From Altibacter sp. (GTDB taxonomy: Bacteria; Bacteroidota; Bacteroidia; Flavobacteriales; Flavobacteriaceae): 64,000 bases of DNA. The translations under genes and the position numbers were made by a program. Shown piece after piece: positions 37,928 through 47,823 of this stretch (position 1 is the first letter of the stretch; the number at the start of each line of letters is the position of its first letter). The stretch covers positions 124,001 to 188,000 of the forward strand of contig NZ_JAIOHK010000055.1 in NCBI RefSeq assembly GCF_019913785.1. The letters run 5' to 3'. The notes under the pieces were generated by a model. That model searched no databases. It worked only from the letters and a program-made list of their open reading frames with translations, and was not told the origin of the DNA.

Positions 37928-38866
37928 ATGAAAAAAAGAATTCTGATAATTGGGGCTTCGGGACAAATTGGAACCGAGTTAACTGCCTATTTACGAAAGC
38001 GATACGGCAAACATAAGGTAATTGCAAGTGATATAGTGGAAGGTGATCCGGCCATGTTAAAAGAGGGTCCTTTCGAAATTTTAGATGCCATGGATTACGA
38101 TGCTGTACAGGATGTGGTGATTCGGCATGAGATTACCGATGTCTACCTTATGGCTGCCATGTTATCTGCAACTGCCGAAAAGTTCCCGATGAAGGCCTGG
38201 AATTTAAATATGAATTCACTTTTTAACGTCTTGAACCTGGCTCGCGACAAAAAGATTGAAAAGATCTTTTGGCCTTCAAGTATCGCGGTATTTGGCCCCA
38301 CAACTCCAAGGACCGATACCCCACAACGAACTGTGATGGAGCCGTCCACCGTATATGGAATTAGTAAGCAAACCGGGGAGCGTTGGTGCGAATATTATCA
38401 CAAGCGATTTGGAGTTGACGTGCGAAGCATCCGATATCCCGGACTTATAAGTTATACAACCCCTCCGGGCGGCGGAACGACAGATTATGCCGTCGACATT
38501 TTTTATAAAGCGCTGAAGCACAAAAAATATGTGTGTTTTTTGAATGCCGAAACCACCTTGCCGATGATGTATATGCCCGATGCGATCGAAGCCACCGTTG
38601 GGATTATGGAAGCTCCTGATGCTTCCGTTAAAATAAGAAGTGCGTATAATTTGGCAGCCTTTAGTTTTAATCCTGAAGAAATAGCCGCAACAATTAAAAA
38701 GCACATCCCCGAATTTACTATTTCGTATGCACCCGATTTTAGACAGGCCATAGCCGATTCCTGGCCACAAACCATAGACGATAGCGATGCCCGAACCGAT
38801 TGGGGCTGGAAGCATTCATACTCCTTGGAACAAATGACGGAGGATATGTTGAAGAATTTAAGATAG
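37928..38866 (+). CDS. tdh: L-threonine 3-dehydrogenase, short-chain (SDR) type
   Basis: From the ATG at 37928 it has 312 residues: Rossmann motif IIGASGQIGTEL, WPSSIAVFG, then the catalytic Tyr-x3-Lys in VYGISKQTGERW, and substrate residues in YPGLISYTTPPGGGTTDY. This matches the NAD-dependent threonine dehydrogenase of the GDP-mannose-epimerase-like group known from Flavobacterium and animals, not the zinc-dependent E. coli Tdh. It makes 2-amino-3-ketobutyrate from threonine. The partner ligase kbl is not in the window. An in-frame upstream ATG at 37904 is less likely. Confidence 0.9.
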   Translation: MKKRILIIGASGQIGTELTAYLRKRYGKHKVIASDIVEGDPAMLKEGPFEILDAMDYDAVQDVVIRHEITDVYLMAAMLSATAEKFPMKAWNLNMNSLFNVLNLARDKKIEKIFWPSSIAVFGPTTPRTDTPQRTVMEPSTVYGISKQTGERWCEYYHKRFGVDVRSIRYPGLISYTTPPGGGTTDYAVDIFYKALKHKKYVCFLNAETTLPMMYMPDAIEATVGIMEAPDASVKIRSAYNLAAFSFNPEEIAATIKKHIPEFTISYAPDFRQAIADSWPQTIDDSDARTDWGWKHSYSLEQMTEDMLKNLR

Positions 38867-38896
38867 AATCATTGACATACCGCCTTACGCAATAAC

Positions 38897-38925
38897 AGAG
38901 TCACTTGAATAAGTGGCTCTTTTTT
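38897..38925 (+). terminator. Intrinsic terminator after tdh
   Basis: A 10-bp stem (38897-38906 with 38911-38920, one G-T pair), a 4-base loop and a T-run from 38919 to 38925. Confidence 0.85.
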
Positions 38926-39050
38926 GTCAGTTTTTTGATAACATCCTGATTATCAGTAAATATTTTCTTACACAGCTTGCGAACAAAACGGATAATTCTA
39001 TATTTTTATACTGCTATTTAATATATCAAACAACCAAAACTAATCACAAT

Positions 39051-39635
39051 ATGAAAACAATATTTTTCTTCGTTGCCGTATCGTTATTACTAATAACATC
39101 CTGTGACAATCAAAAAAAAGAAGAAACCGACCTAACACTTTATGAAGCTAAGACTTCAGCACCCCCAGTAGATCTTGTTAAAAGAGGAGAGCTCTTGGTA
39201 AATGCCATTGGCTGTCACGACTGTCATTCACCAAAGAAAATGACAGAGAAAGGTCCTATTTTGGATCCAGATCTGATTTTATCTGGGCATCCTGCCGGCG
39301 AAGTTTTATTACCCTACGACAAAGAAACCCTAAAATCCTATGCATTGTTCACCATGGGATTAACCGCTGCGATTGGTCCTTGGGGTACTTCTTTCGCCTC
39401 CAACATCACTTCGGATGACACTGGAATTGGTGCCTGGACCGAAGCACAATTTATAGCGGCGATGCGTACAGGAAAGTTTAAAGGCCAAGAAGCTGGGAGA
39501 GACCTTTTACCTCCTATGCCTTGGATGTCCTATAAGAATTTTCCCGATGAAGATCTCAAAGCTATTTTTGCGTATTTAAAGACTGTTAAACCGGTCAAAA
39601 ATGTGGTCCCTGCACCAAAGCCTCCTCAGATGTAA
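39051..39635 (+). CDS. Lipoprotein c-type cytochrome, single heme
   Basis: From the ATG at 39051 it has 194 residues with a lipoprotein signal (LLITSCDNQ). One CxxCH heme site lies in NAIGCHDCHSP (~65), followed by the distal Met region PMPWMSYKNF and a C-terminal helix DEDLKAIFAYLKTVKP typical of mono-heme cytochrome c. It should be held in the outer leaflet facing the periplasm and carry electrons. An upstream in-frame reading to 38913 overlaps the terminator and is rejected. It is near the nitrate/formate region, but a link is not shown. Confidence 0.88.
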   Translation: MKTIFFFVAVSLLLITSCDNQKKEETDLTLYEAKTSAPPVDLVKRGELLVNAIGCHDCHSPKKMTEKGPILDPDLILSGHPAGEVLLPYDKETLKSYALFTMGLTAAIGPWGTSFASNITSDDTGIGAWTEAQFIAAMRTGKFKGQEAGRDLLPPMPWMSYKNFPDEDLKAIFAYLKTVKPVKNVVPAPKPPQM

Positions 39636-39642
39636 GTTGATA

Positions 39643-39780
39643 TTATTTAATAGACCATACTATATCGTGTCTGATCAAATGGTCTTTACAAGAATCGTAT
39701 CTTTTGGGATGACTAACGTAATTTCCAGCAACTGGTTTTAGAGAATAACTTCGGCTATAAAAAATACAAGGTTTCTCCAT
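39643..39780 (-). CDS. Small ORF (45 aa) at the end of the formate dehydrogenase operon
   Basis: A clean ATG-to-TAA frame encodes 45 residues (begins MEKPCIFYSRSY, ends DIVWSIK). It starts 10 bases after the fdhF stop, the same spacing as between the other fdh genes (8-9 bases). The product is basic and soluble, with two cysteines (Cys5 and Cys31) and several histidines. I recognise no family. It could be a small accessory protein of the dehydrogenase, or a chance frame; the position is the main support. Confidence 0.45.
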   Translation of the reverse strand: MEKPCIFYSRSYSLKPVAGNYVSHPKRYDSCKDHLIRHDIVWSIK

Positions 39781-39790
39781 CTAAACTGAA

Positions 39791-42520
39791 TTATTCGGTC
39801 AGGGTTTTAAATTTTCCTTTGCTTTTTCTGATACGGACAGCAACTACTTTGTATTCGGGACACATTGCTTCCGAATCATGAATGTCTCCCGTAAGATTGT
39901 TGATCATGATTTCAGGAAAATGAAACGTCGTACTCAGGATGCCTTGCTTAACTTCGTCAGTAATCCTTGCCTTAACGTCCACCTTCCCGCGTGGCGATTC
40001 CAAACAAACATAATCCCCTTCAGAGATGAGGTGCTCTTTGGCATCATCAGGATTGATCATCAGATAGTCATCGGACAAAATTTCTTCATTGGCCGTTCGC
40101 CGGGTCATAGCCCCGCAATTATAATGTTCTAATTCTCTATTGGTCGTCAATATATAAGGAAACTCTTTGGAGTGTGAAGTCAATTCCTTGGTTTCTTCCC
40201 AGGCATTGAACTCAAAATAGCCTTTGCCTCGTTTAAAATCTTTCTGGTGAAGAATTTGTGTATCCGTGCCATCCTTGGCAACCGGCCATTGAAGACCATT
40301 CTTACCAAGTCTATTCCATTGAATTCCCGCAAAAAATGGTACAATTTGAGATATCTCCTCAAGCATGCCTTCCGGAGTATAATCGGGTTGTTTATAACCC
40401 ATTTTATTCATTATATCTACAATAATCTGCCCGTCGGGCTTTGCTCCTTTCACTGGAGCCACCACTTGTCGAACAGCTTGAACACGGCGTTCACCATTCG
40501 TAAAGGTTCCACTCTTTTCAAGGAAAGATGCGCCGGGCAGTATTACATCTGCGTATTTCGCTGTTTCCGTCATGAACAATTCTTGCACAATGACCAGATC
40601 TGTCGCTTCCATAGCCTTGATTACTTTCTTAGTATTCGGATCTGTTTGAACAATATCTTCGCCGATAATCCAAATGGCTTTTAACTTTCCTTCCAGTGCC
40701 GCATCGAACATCTCCGGGATCTTATAACCGATATGCTTCGGCACATCTACACCGTAAAATTCGTTGTATTTTTTATTAACAGCCTCGTTGGTAACATCTA
40801 AATAGCCCGCACCCTGATGAGGTTGTACGCCCATGTCTGCGCTTCCTTGCACATTGTTTTGTCCACGTAACGGATTCACACCCACACCTCTTCGTCCAAT
40901 ATTACCCGTAAGCAAGGCTAGCTCTGCAATTTGCATCACTGTGAACGTTCCTTGGGAATGTTCGGTTACTCCAAGGCCGTGAAAAGACATTGCATTTGGT
41001 GCCGTTGCATAGGCAACCGCCGCATCCTTAATTAGATTTCTGTCCACCCCGCAAACTTCTTCTAAATGATCCAAGTCTATGGCGAGAATTTCTTTCTCAA
41101 ATTCTTCATAACCCTCAGTTCGGGATTCAATAAAAGACTGGTCGATATATCCTTCTGAAATAATATAATACATCATCATGTTCAGTACTGCGACATTGGT
41201 ACCCGGTCTTAATGGAATATGATATGTTGCGTATTTTGCCAGCTCGGTGCGTCGAGGGTCGATCACAATCGAAATATTATCCGACTTCATTGCGAACTGC
41301 TTAAGTTTGGCTCCCGTCACCGGATGAGCATCGGTTGGATTGGCTCCAATCACCAATATACAATTCGTATCTTTTATATCGTCTATTGAATTTGTCGCAG
41401 CTCCGGTTCCAAATGTGCGTTGCATTCCCAATGCTGTTGGTGAATGACAAACTCGAGCACATCCATCAATATTATTCGTGCCAATAACAGTTCTAATGAA
41501 TTTCTGCATCAAATAATTTTCTTCATTGGTACATCTGGCGGATGAAATTCCTGCAATGGAATCTGGCCCAAATTCCTCTTTAAAATTTGTCAATTTTAAT
41601 GCGATATAGTCATATACTTCTTCCCAACTTACCTTTTCGAAGGCGCCATTGCGTTTTATCATGGGAGAATTGAGACGTTCCGGATGGTCATAAAACTTAA
41701 ACGCATAACGTCCTTTCAGACAGGTGTGCCCTTGATTTACTTCGGCATCATAGGGTGCAGTAATGCTGAGGATTTCGCCATTGTTTGTTGCCACATCAAG
41801 GTTACAACCTACTCCACAATAGGTGCAAATAGTCCGCGTGGTTGCTGTTGCTTGTATTGCTTTGGACTGAAACACATCAGAAATTGCCGAAGTCGGACAC
41901 GCCTGAGAACAGGCTCCACAGCTCACACAATCCGAATCCATAAATGTTTGATCGAAACCTTTAACAATATGCGAATCAAAACCTCTTCCTGCCATACTCA
42001 ATACAAACTCTCCTTGCACTTCATCGCAGGCACGAACACAGCGATAACAATTTATACATTTGGAAAGGTCTGAGGTCATGTACGGATGACTCAAATCCTT
42101 CAGCCTATATAAATGATTGTCACCTGCAGGATAGCGAACTTCACGAATTCCTACCTGAGCGGCCACGGTTTGCAACTCACAATTTCCATTCACCTCACAG
42201 GTAAGACAGTCTAGCGGATGGTCTGTCAAGACCAGTTCAATAATGTTTTTTCGTAACGCCTTTACCGATTTACTACTGGTAAATATATACTGTCCTTCTG
42301 CTACTGGTGCATGACATGAGGCCATCGTTTTTACAGGTCCATTTTCCTCTAATGCAACTTCTACACTGCAAACCCTACAAGATCCAAATGGATCCAGATT
42401 TGGCGCATCGCAAAGTGTAGGAACTAGATTTTTTTCCTTATATCGTCTAATAAAGGAAAGTATTGTTTCTCCCGGAACAATTTCAAAAACTTCATTATCT
42501 ATATATGCCTTCTTCATCAT
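39791..42520 (-). CDS. fdhF: Formate dehydrogenase, molybdopterin catalytic subunit (NuoG-like N-terminus, Cys enzyme)
   Basis: 909 residues. Modules in order: a [2Fe-2S] ferredoxin domain (~1-80, CRVCSVE), the His-Cys box (DHPLDCLTCEVNGNC), two [4Fe-4S] motifs (CINCYRCVRAC and CVSCGACSQAC), the catalytic-domain [4Fe-4S] site (CTYCGVGC), molybdopterin binding, and a C-terminal MopB domain. The molybdenum ligand lies in GCARVCHSP (~356) and is Cys (TGT), not selenocysteine. Together with the NuoEF-like partner upstream it should oxidise formate to CO2 with NAD+ in the cytoplasm. The window encodes the whole cofactor pathway for it. The ATG at 42517 is an equal start. Confidence 0.93.
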   Translation of the reverse strand: MMKKAYIDNEVFEIVPGETILSFIRRYKEKNLVPTLCDAPNLDPFGSCRVCSVEVALEENGPVKTMASCHAPVAEGQYIFTSSKSVKALRKNIIELVLTDHPLDCLTCEVNGNCELQTVAAQVGIREVRYPAGDNHLYRLKDLSHPYMTSDLSKCINCYRCVRACDEVQGEFVLSMAGRGFDSHIVKGFDQTFMDSDCVSCGACSQACPTSAISDVFQSKAIQATATTRTICTYCGVGCNLDVATNNGEILSITAPYDAEVNQGHTCLKGRYAFKFYDHPERLNSPMIKRNGAFEKVSWEEVYDYIALKLTNFKEEFGPDSIAGISSARCTNEENYLMQKFIRTVIGTNNIDGCARVCHSPTALGMQRTFGTGAATNSIDDIKDTNCILVIGANPTDAHPVTGAKLKQFAMKSDNISIVIDPRRTELAKYATYHIPLRPGTNVAVLNMMMYYIISEGYIDQSFIESRTEGYEEFEKEILAIDLDHLEEVCGVDRNLIKDAAVAYATAPNAMSFHGLGVTEHSQGTFTVMQIAELALLTGNIGRRGVGVNPLRGQNNVQGSADMGVQPHQGAGYLDVTNEAVNKKYNEFYGVDVPKHIGYKIPEMFDAALEGKLKAIWIIGEDIVQTDPNTKKVIKAMEATDLVIVQELFMTETAKYADVILPGASFLEKSGTFTNGERRVQAVRQVVAPVKGAKPDGQIIVDIMNKMGYKQPDYTPEGMLEEISQIVPFFAGIQWNRLGKNGLQWPVAKDGTDTQILHQKDFKRGKGYFEFNAWEETKELTSHSKEFPYILTTNRELEHYNCGAMTRRTANEEILSDDYLMINPDDAKEHLISEGDYVCLESPRGKVDVKARITDEVKQGILSTTFHFPEIMINNLTGDIHDSEAMCPEYKVVAVRIRKSKGKFKTLTE

Positions 42521-42528
42521 ATCACTAT

Positions 42529-44181
42529 TTAATTGAAATATGTTTTTAGTTCCTCTTCAAAATACTGTAACGCGTTTCTAACCGGCAGTGGTATGCCACC
42601 TCCGTGAGCGCACAATGATCCCTGTTCTAAGGTAATGAGGAGATCGTTGAATAATTTTCGGTCTATTTTATAATCAGATTGCAATGCCTTGGTAGCCAAC
42701 TCCTGCCCTCTTTTGGTTCCCAAACGACATGGGAAACATTTTCCACAACTTTCGTAGGCTGCAAAATCGAATAGGTGTTCGATATATTTCATCATTGAAA
42801 AGTCTGCTGGAACGCTTACTACCGATGCATGGCCCAACAAGAAACCTTCTGTTGAAAAAGACTCAAAATCAATCGAGAGATCACCGATCTTTGATACAGG
42901 AACCAAGCCTCCTAGGGGTCCACCAATGTGTAGCGCTTTCACATTTAACTTGAAGCCTCCACCCAAATCGTTGACCACTGTAGACAATGGTGTTCCCATT
43001 TCAACTTCGTACAATCCCGGATTATTAAAAAAACTGTCTAAACACACCAGTTTCGTTCCAGACGAGCGCTCGGTCCCGATTTGTTTCCAGGTATTCCCGC
43101 CTTCTTCTATGATGAAATGTAATGCCGCCAAGGTCTCCACATTATTAACTACTGTAGGTTTGTTAAACAAGCCTTTTTGCGCAGGATAGGGTGGACGAAC
43201 ACGAACTTCCGGACGCTGTCCTTCAATAGAGTTTATCAATGCTGTTTCTTCGCCGCAGATATAGGAGCCTTGTGCCTGAATAATCTTAAAATCGAAATTG
43301 AAACCACTGCCGTCAATATCTTTTCCAATAAGCCCGTGATCTCTGAGTTCGTTAATAGCCTCTTGCACAATTTGTACGGCCTCTGGGTATTCGGCTCTAA
43401 TGTACAATATACCATAACTAGCATGAGCTACGTAGCCAGCAATTAGCATCCCAAACAACACAGAATGTGGTCTTTCTTCTAGCAGATATCTATCTGAATA
43501 CGCGCCGGGATCTCCCTCGTCCGCATTGCAGATGATGAATTTGGTTTTGTTATCGACGTTGCGACAAAACTCTAATTTTAACCCTATAGGGAAACCTGCA
43601 CCACCTCGTCCCCTCAGGTTAGAGACCTTAATCTCCTCAAGAGTCAATTTACTATCTTTTTTGAGGGCCTCTCTAAAAGGTTTGTAATACTCTTTTACAT
43701 TCGAAAATGGCACTGTTAATATCGCCTTCCCACCGGCTTTTACGCGATAGGAATCTTTGTTTAAGTCGTTATTGGTGTCAAGGATGGTATCTAAGTTCTT
43801 GAATGCACTCCCAGAGAAATTCTTTCCCCTATAATGAAAGGCCGTGTTTTCATGGCATCTTCCCAAGCAGGTCATATGCCCAATCTCATGGGCTTCAAAA
43901 TGATCCTTAAGCGATTCTATAAGGGAAGTCTGAGTACCCGCACAAAGGCAAGCCGAACCATTACACACATACACCTTTTTGTCTTTGTTTTCCGGCTTCA
44001 GAAAATCGTAGAATGTAGCTGTACCATACGTATTGGCCTTGCCCACAAGGAACTCTTCAGCCAGCGCAGCCAATTCGTCTTCACTGGGCACGCCACTGGT
44101 TTCGTTTAGCCTACCCATTTTATCGAAGAGGCTTTCTTCTATTCCTTTTTTACCTAATAGTTCACTTAGATTATCTGACAT
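42529..44181 (-). CDS. NAD-binding formate dehydrogenase subunit (fused NuoE + NuoF)
   Basis: 550 residues. Residues ~1-130 are a thioredoxin-like [2Fe-2S] domain (cysteines in VCNGSACLC and TCLGRCHE), the NuoE part. Residues ~145-550 are the NuoF part: FMN/NADH site GRGGAGFPIGLK, ICNADEGDPGAYSDR, a SLBB domain, and the [4Fe-4S] motif ESCGKCFPCRLGT with a distant Cys in LCAHGG. It passes electrons from the formate-oxidising subunit to NAD+. Gaps of 8 and 9 bases to fdhF and fdhD show one operon. Other NuoEF enzymes share these domains; the neighbours make formate dehydrogenase the right call. Confidence 0.92.
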   Translation of the reverse strand: MSDNLSELLGKKGIEESLFDKMGRLNETSGVPSEDELAALAEEFLVGKANTYGTATFYDFLKPENKDKKVYVCNGSACLCAGTQTSLIESLKDHFEAHEIGHMTCLGRCHENTAFHYRGKNFSGSAFKNLDTILDTNNDLNKDSYRVKAGGKAILTVPFSNVKEYYKPFREALKKDSKLTLEEIKVSNLRGRGGAGFPIGLKLEFCRNVDNKTKFIICNADEGDPGAYSDRYLLEERPHSVLFGMLIAGYVAHASYGILYIRAEYPEAVQIVQEAINELRDHGLIGKDIDGSGFNFDFKIIQAQGSYICGEETALINSIEGQRPEVRVRPPYPAQKGLFNKPTVVNNVETLAALHFIIEEGGNTWKQIGTERSSGTKLVCLDSFFNNPGLYEVEMGTPLSTVVNDLGGGFKLNVKALHIGGPLGGLVPVSKIGDLSIDFESFSTEGFLLGHASVVSVPADFSMMKYIEHLFDFAAYESCGKCFPCRLGTKRGQELATKALQSDYKIDRKLFNDLLITLEQGSLCAHGGGIPLPVRNALQYFEEELKTYFN

Positions 44182-44190
44182 ATTCTTTGA

Positions 44191-45027
44191 TTAACTGGCT
44201 TTATTATCGATCTTTTTCGACGACTTGGGTAATTTTGCTCTTTGCGGGTTTGAATAGCACGTAGCCCGGTTATTACGGCAAAAAGCGAACAATGTAATTC
44301 CTAATTCCTTGGCATAATCTACAGCCAAGGAGGATGGAGCCGAAACGGCTGCTAAAAATGGCATTTTAGCCATAAAACATTTGATAACAATCTCATAAGA
44401 AATTCGACCACTCACTGTCAGGATCATAGCTTCCTTAAGCTTATTCTGTAAAATCAAAGAGCCAATAACCTTGTCTACCGCATTATGTCTTCCTATGTCC
44501 TCCATAGCACAAAGCAGTTCGCTATCGAGCGTAAAGGCAGCAGCAGCATGAGTTCCTCCCGATTGCTTGAAATCAAGTTGCCGGGCTTTCATTTTTTCAA
44601 ACAACATGCCAATCATGCCAATATCCATCTTTTGTCGATCATCAATTGTAGATCCCATAAATGAAAGGTCGCCTAATTCTGTCCTTCCACAGATACCACA
44701 GGAAGAAACTGAAAGCAGGCTCCTACTGTTCACGTATCCCTTACCCAATTCTTCTTCGGGAATATAGACGTTGACAACAGTTACAATTCCATTGTTATTT
44801 TCTCTCTTCAACACGACATCAGGAACGAAATTTTTGTTTTTGATAATTCCTTCAGAATGAAGCATTCCGCGAATTAGGTATTTATCATCTCCAGGTGTCC
44901 GCATGGAAACAATAAAGGGGGTATCATTAATATTGATCTGCAACGCTTCTTCAATATTAAGTGCATCTAAGGTCTTATTCACCCCAGAATTTTCAAATTT
45001 CTTGCCTTTGTAATCTCTCGTTGCCAT
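44191..45027 (-). CDS. fdhD: Formate dehydrogenase sulfur-transfer protein FdhD
   Basis: 278 residues with the FdhD signature SVSSCGICGRTEL, whose Cys pair carries sulfur, followed by GGTHAAAAF and EDIGRHNAVDKVIG. The C-terminus is a cytidine deaminase-like fold. It moves sulfur from a cysteine desulfurase to the molybdenum cofactor, a step needed for formate dehydrogenase activity. Its position directly before the two structural genes fits. Confidence 0.95.
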   Translation of the reverse strand: MATRDYKGKKFENSGVNKTLDALNIEEALQININDTPFIVSMRTPGDDKYLIRGMLHSEGIIKNKNFVPDVVLKRENNNGIVTVVNVYIPEEELGKGYVNSRSLLSVSSCGICGRTELGDLSFMGSTIDDRQKMDIGMIGMLFEKMKARQLDFKQSGGTHAAAAFTLDSELLCAMEDIGRHNAVDKVIGSLILQNKLKEAMILTVSGRISYEIVIKCFMAKMPFLAAVSAPSSLAVDYAKELGITLFAFCRNNRATCYSNPQRAKLPKSSKKIDNKAS

Positions 45028-45090
45028 TGATACAATGTATTGGTAAATACGGATTTATACAAAGTTAATGGAATTTTTCCATCGATTTTG

Positions 45091-46758
45091 TTAAAATAAC
45101 CCTGAGATATTGCCGTCGTTATCGATATTTATATGCTCTGAAGCAGGGTGTGCTGGAAGTCCTGGCATGCGCATCATATCTCCCGAAATGGGCACTAAAA
45201 ATCCTGCCCCAGCTGCAATTTCTATCTCACGGATGGTTATGGTAAAATTCTCAGGACGACCTATTAAATTTGGATTGTCCGAGAGTGATTTTTGTGTTTT
45301 GGCAATACATACTGGGAGGTTTTCTAGTCCCAGTTCAGCGATGGTGCGTAAATTCTTTTTTGCCAAGGCCGAATACTCTACTTTGCCAGCACCGTAGATC
45401 TTGGTAGCAATTGCTTCAATTTTCGATTTAACATCCATATCCCAGGAGTAAGTAGGAGTAAATGATGTAGTGGCAGATTCGACCACATCAATAACGTGTT
45501 GCGCCAATTCTAAAGCTCCTTTACCTCCTTTGGCCCAAACTTCGGCTAGAGCCACCCGAACATTTTTGAGCTTGGCGAACTCCTCAATAAGTGCTATCTC
45601 TTCGTCACCATCGGTTAAAAAACGATTTATAGCAATAATGGGCGTTAAATTAAATTGCTGAATGTTTTCAAGATGTTTTTCCAAATTGGGAAGGCCTTTT
45701 CTTAATGCCGCCACATCCGGCGTTGTTAGGTCGTTTAAATTGGCTCCTCCGTGATATTTAAGAGCCCTAATGGTTGTGGTTATAACAACAGCCTTAGGTG
45801 ATATTTTAGCACTTTGACATTTAATATTCAGGAATTTTTCTGCTCCTAGGTCGGCGCCAAAACCAGCTTCGGTCACGGTATAATCTGATAAAGACATCCC
45901 CATTCGGGTAGCAAGTACAGAGTTGGTTCCTTGTGCGATGTTCGCAAAGGGGCCACCGTGAATGATTGCCGGATTCCCTTCAATTGTTTGAACCAGATTA
46001 GGTTTGATGGCTTCTTTAAGTAAAGCAGCCATAGCCCCTTCAACCTTAAGGTCGCGTGCATATATAGGTTCTTTATTAAAATTGTAGCCTATAAAAATAC
46101 TACCCAGACGGTGCTTCAGATCTTCTAAATCGTCGGATAGGCATAAAATAGCCATGATTTCGGAGGCTGCGGTAATGTCGAAGCCAGTTTCTCTAGGTAC
46201 ACCAGACGTAGTTCCCCCTAGACCAACTATAATATTTCGTAATGCCCGGTCGTTCATATCCATCACACGTTTCCATTTTACCGTTCGGGCATCAATTCCT
46301 AAGGAATTTGTTTTACTTTGAATGTTATTATCGATAATAGCTGAAAGAAGATTATGTGCCTTTTCAATTGCCGAAAAGTCTCCGGTAAAATGCAGGTTAA
46401 TATCTTCCATTGGAAGCACTTGTGAATAGCCTCCTCCGGTGGCCCCCCCTTTAATCCCAAAAACGGGTCCCAGCGAAGGTTCTCTAAGCACAACTACAGC
46501 ACGTTTCCCTAGTTGGTTCAACCCTTCAGATAGCCCGATTGACATGGTAGTTTTGCCCTCGCCTGCAGGTGTTGGTGAAATAGCAGTGACTAGAACGAGG
46601 TTCGCTTTCTGAACTTTATCTAAATCAATAATCGAATGAGGGAGCTTTAATTTGTATTTTCCATACAAGTCCAGATTCTCTGAATTTAACCCCAATTTTT
46701 CAGCAATCTTGCTAATGTGTTTCAGCTCGACTTGGTTTGCAATGTCTTGATCGGTCAT
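45091..46758 (-). CDS. fhs: Formate-tetrahydrofolate ligase
   Basis: 555 residues, the normal length. The P-loop PAGEGKTTMSIGL is at ~70; later motifs include EPSLGPVFGIKGGA, FTGDFSAI and the C-terminal PGLPAHPASEHI. It joins formate to tetrahydrofolate with ATP, giving 10-formyl-THF in the cytoplasm. Lying between the cofactor genes and the formate dehydrogenase genes, it gives formate a second fate besides oxidation, or lets the dehydrogenase supply one-carbon units if it runs backward. Confidence 0.97.
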   Translation of the reverse strand: MTDQDIANQVELKHISKIAEKLGLNSENLDLYGKYKLKLPHSIIDLDKVQKANLVLVTAISPTPAGEGKTTMSIGLSEGLNQLGKRAVVVLREPSLGPVFGIKGGATGGGYSQVLPMEDINLHFTGDFSAIEKAHNLLSAIIDNNIQSKTNSLGIDARTVKWKRVMDMNDRALRNIIVGLGGTTSGVPRETGFDITAASEIMAILCLSDDLEDLKHRLGSIFIGYNFNKEPIYARDLKVEGAMAALLKEAIKPNLVQTIEGNPAIIHGGPFANIAQGTNSVLATRMGMSLSDYTVTEAGFGADLGAEKFLNIKCQSAKISPKAVVITTTIRALKYHGGANLNDLTTPDVAALRKGLPNLEKHLENIQQFNLTPIIAINRFLTDGDEEIALIEEFAKLKNVRVALAEVWAKGGKGALELAQHVIDVVESATTSFTPTYSWDMDVKSKIEAIATKIYGAGKVEYSALAKKNLRTIAELGLENLPVCIAKTQKSLSDNPNLIGRPENFTITIREIEIAAGAGFLVPISGDMMRMPGLPAHPASEHINIDNDGNISGLF

Positions 46759-46815
46759 ATTTACTTGGTTTTTCAGCGTCTAATATTAAACATATTAATT
46801 TAAATAATAAAAGAC

Positions 46816-47823
46816 TTAACCGCCAATCGTGATCATACTTCTATTCTTTTCATGTAATTCAGGGTTTTTCAGCTTCTCCAAAGTATTCATACCGCCTCTC
46901 ATTTTGAGTTTTAATTGAACGGCCTTCCGAATAACCGGTTCTATTGATTTACCATCACGCAAGGTGGTAAGCAGATCCGATTCGGCTGCAGAAAATAGAC
47001 AATTTTTCAAATGGCCATCGGCTGTTAACCGCAACCTGTTGCAGGTATCGCAGAACGGATTGGTAACCGAGCTTATAATAGCAAAGGAACCCAGATACCC
47101 TTCGATCTTATAATTCTTTGAAGTGTCATTAGGTGCATCTTGAAGCCGTATGACCCTGTTTTCAGAAAAACCATTGTTGACACTTGTCATCACGTCTTTG
47201 TAAGAAACCATTTTTTCCAGATTCCATTTATTGCCATCGAAGGGCATGAATTCAATAAACCGTACCGTAACAGGGTGTCCTTTCGTGAATTTGATAAAAT
47301 TAACTATTTCGTCTTCATTAAATCCCTTCATCAACACTGTGTTTAATTTAACTTTAAACCCATAATCGATTAAGAGCATGATATTGGCATAAACTTTCCT
47401 GAAATAATCGCGACGTGTAATCTGTTTAAATTTTTCGGGGTCAAGGGAGTCAAGACTTACATTTATAGTTTCGATTCCATATTTCTTGAATGAATCAACA
47501 AATCGATCTACCGTAACAGCATTCGTGGTAATAGCCAGTTCGACGGGCAAAGTAGCTAATTTTTCTAAAATAAGATGGGCATCTTTTCGCACCAATGGTT
47601 CCCCGCCGGTAAGACGTATCTTGGTCACTCCGTGATTTACAAAAGTCTTGGCAATTGTATAGATCTCCTCAAAGTTCATGAGGTGGGATTTCGGTAAGAG
47701 AGGTATGCCATCAGCAGGTCTGCAATAAGTACAACGCAAGTTACATCGCTCGGTAAGAGATATACGCAAATAGGTGTGTTCTCTTCCAAAAGTATCGGTC
47801 AATATATTTTTTGTTCTGTTCAT
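46816..47823 (-). CDS. moaA: GTP 3',8-cyclase (molybdenum cofactor step 1)
   Basis: 335 residues of the radical SAM family. The N-terminal cluster motif is CNLRCTYCRP; the C-terminal cluster cysteines lie in NPFCDTCNRLRL and KNCLFS. The end of the protein is ITIGG, the conserved double-glycine tail needed in MoaA. It turns GTP into 3',8-cyclo-GTP. It overlaps moaCB by 4 bases, the gene for the next enzyme. Confidence 0.97.
   Translation of the reverse strand: MNRTKNILTDTFGREHTYLRISLTERCNLRCTYCRPADGIPLLPKSHLMNFEEIYTIAKTFVNHGVTKIRLTGGEPLVRKDAHLILEKLATLPVELAITTNAVTVDRFVDSFKKYGIETINVSLDSLDPEKFKQITRRDYFRKVYANIMLLIDYGFKVKLNTVLMKGFNEDEIVNFIKFTKGHPVTVRFIEFMPFDGNKWNLEKMVSYKDVMTSVNNGFSENRVIRLQDAPNDTSKNYKIEGYLGSFAIISSVTNPFCDTCNRLRLTADGHLKNCLFSAAESDLLTTLRDGKSIEPVIRKAVQLKLKMRGGMNTLEKLKNPELHEKNRSMITIGG

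Noticed and set aside
38276-38815. 179-codon open frame on the minus strand inside the threonine dehydrogenase gene
   Set aside because: It lies fully antisense to a confidently identified gene, and its translation has no recognisable family features.
41440-41460. Possible selenocysteine at the molybdenum ligand of the formate dehydrogenase
   Set aside because: The codon at this site is TGT (Cys), not TGA, and no SECIS-like hairpin is needed.
41684-42073. 129-codon plus-strand frame inside the formate dehydrogenase catalytic gene
   Set aside because: It mirrors the cysteine-rich cluster region of fdhF on the other strand; no support of its own.
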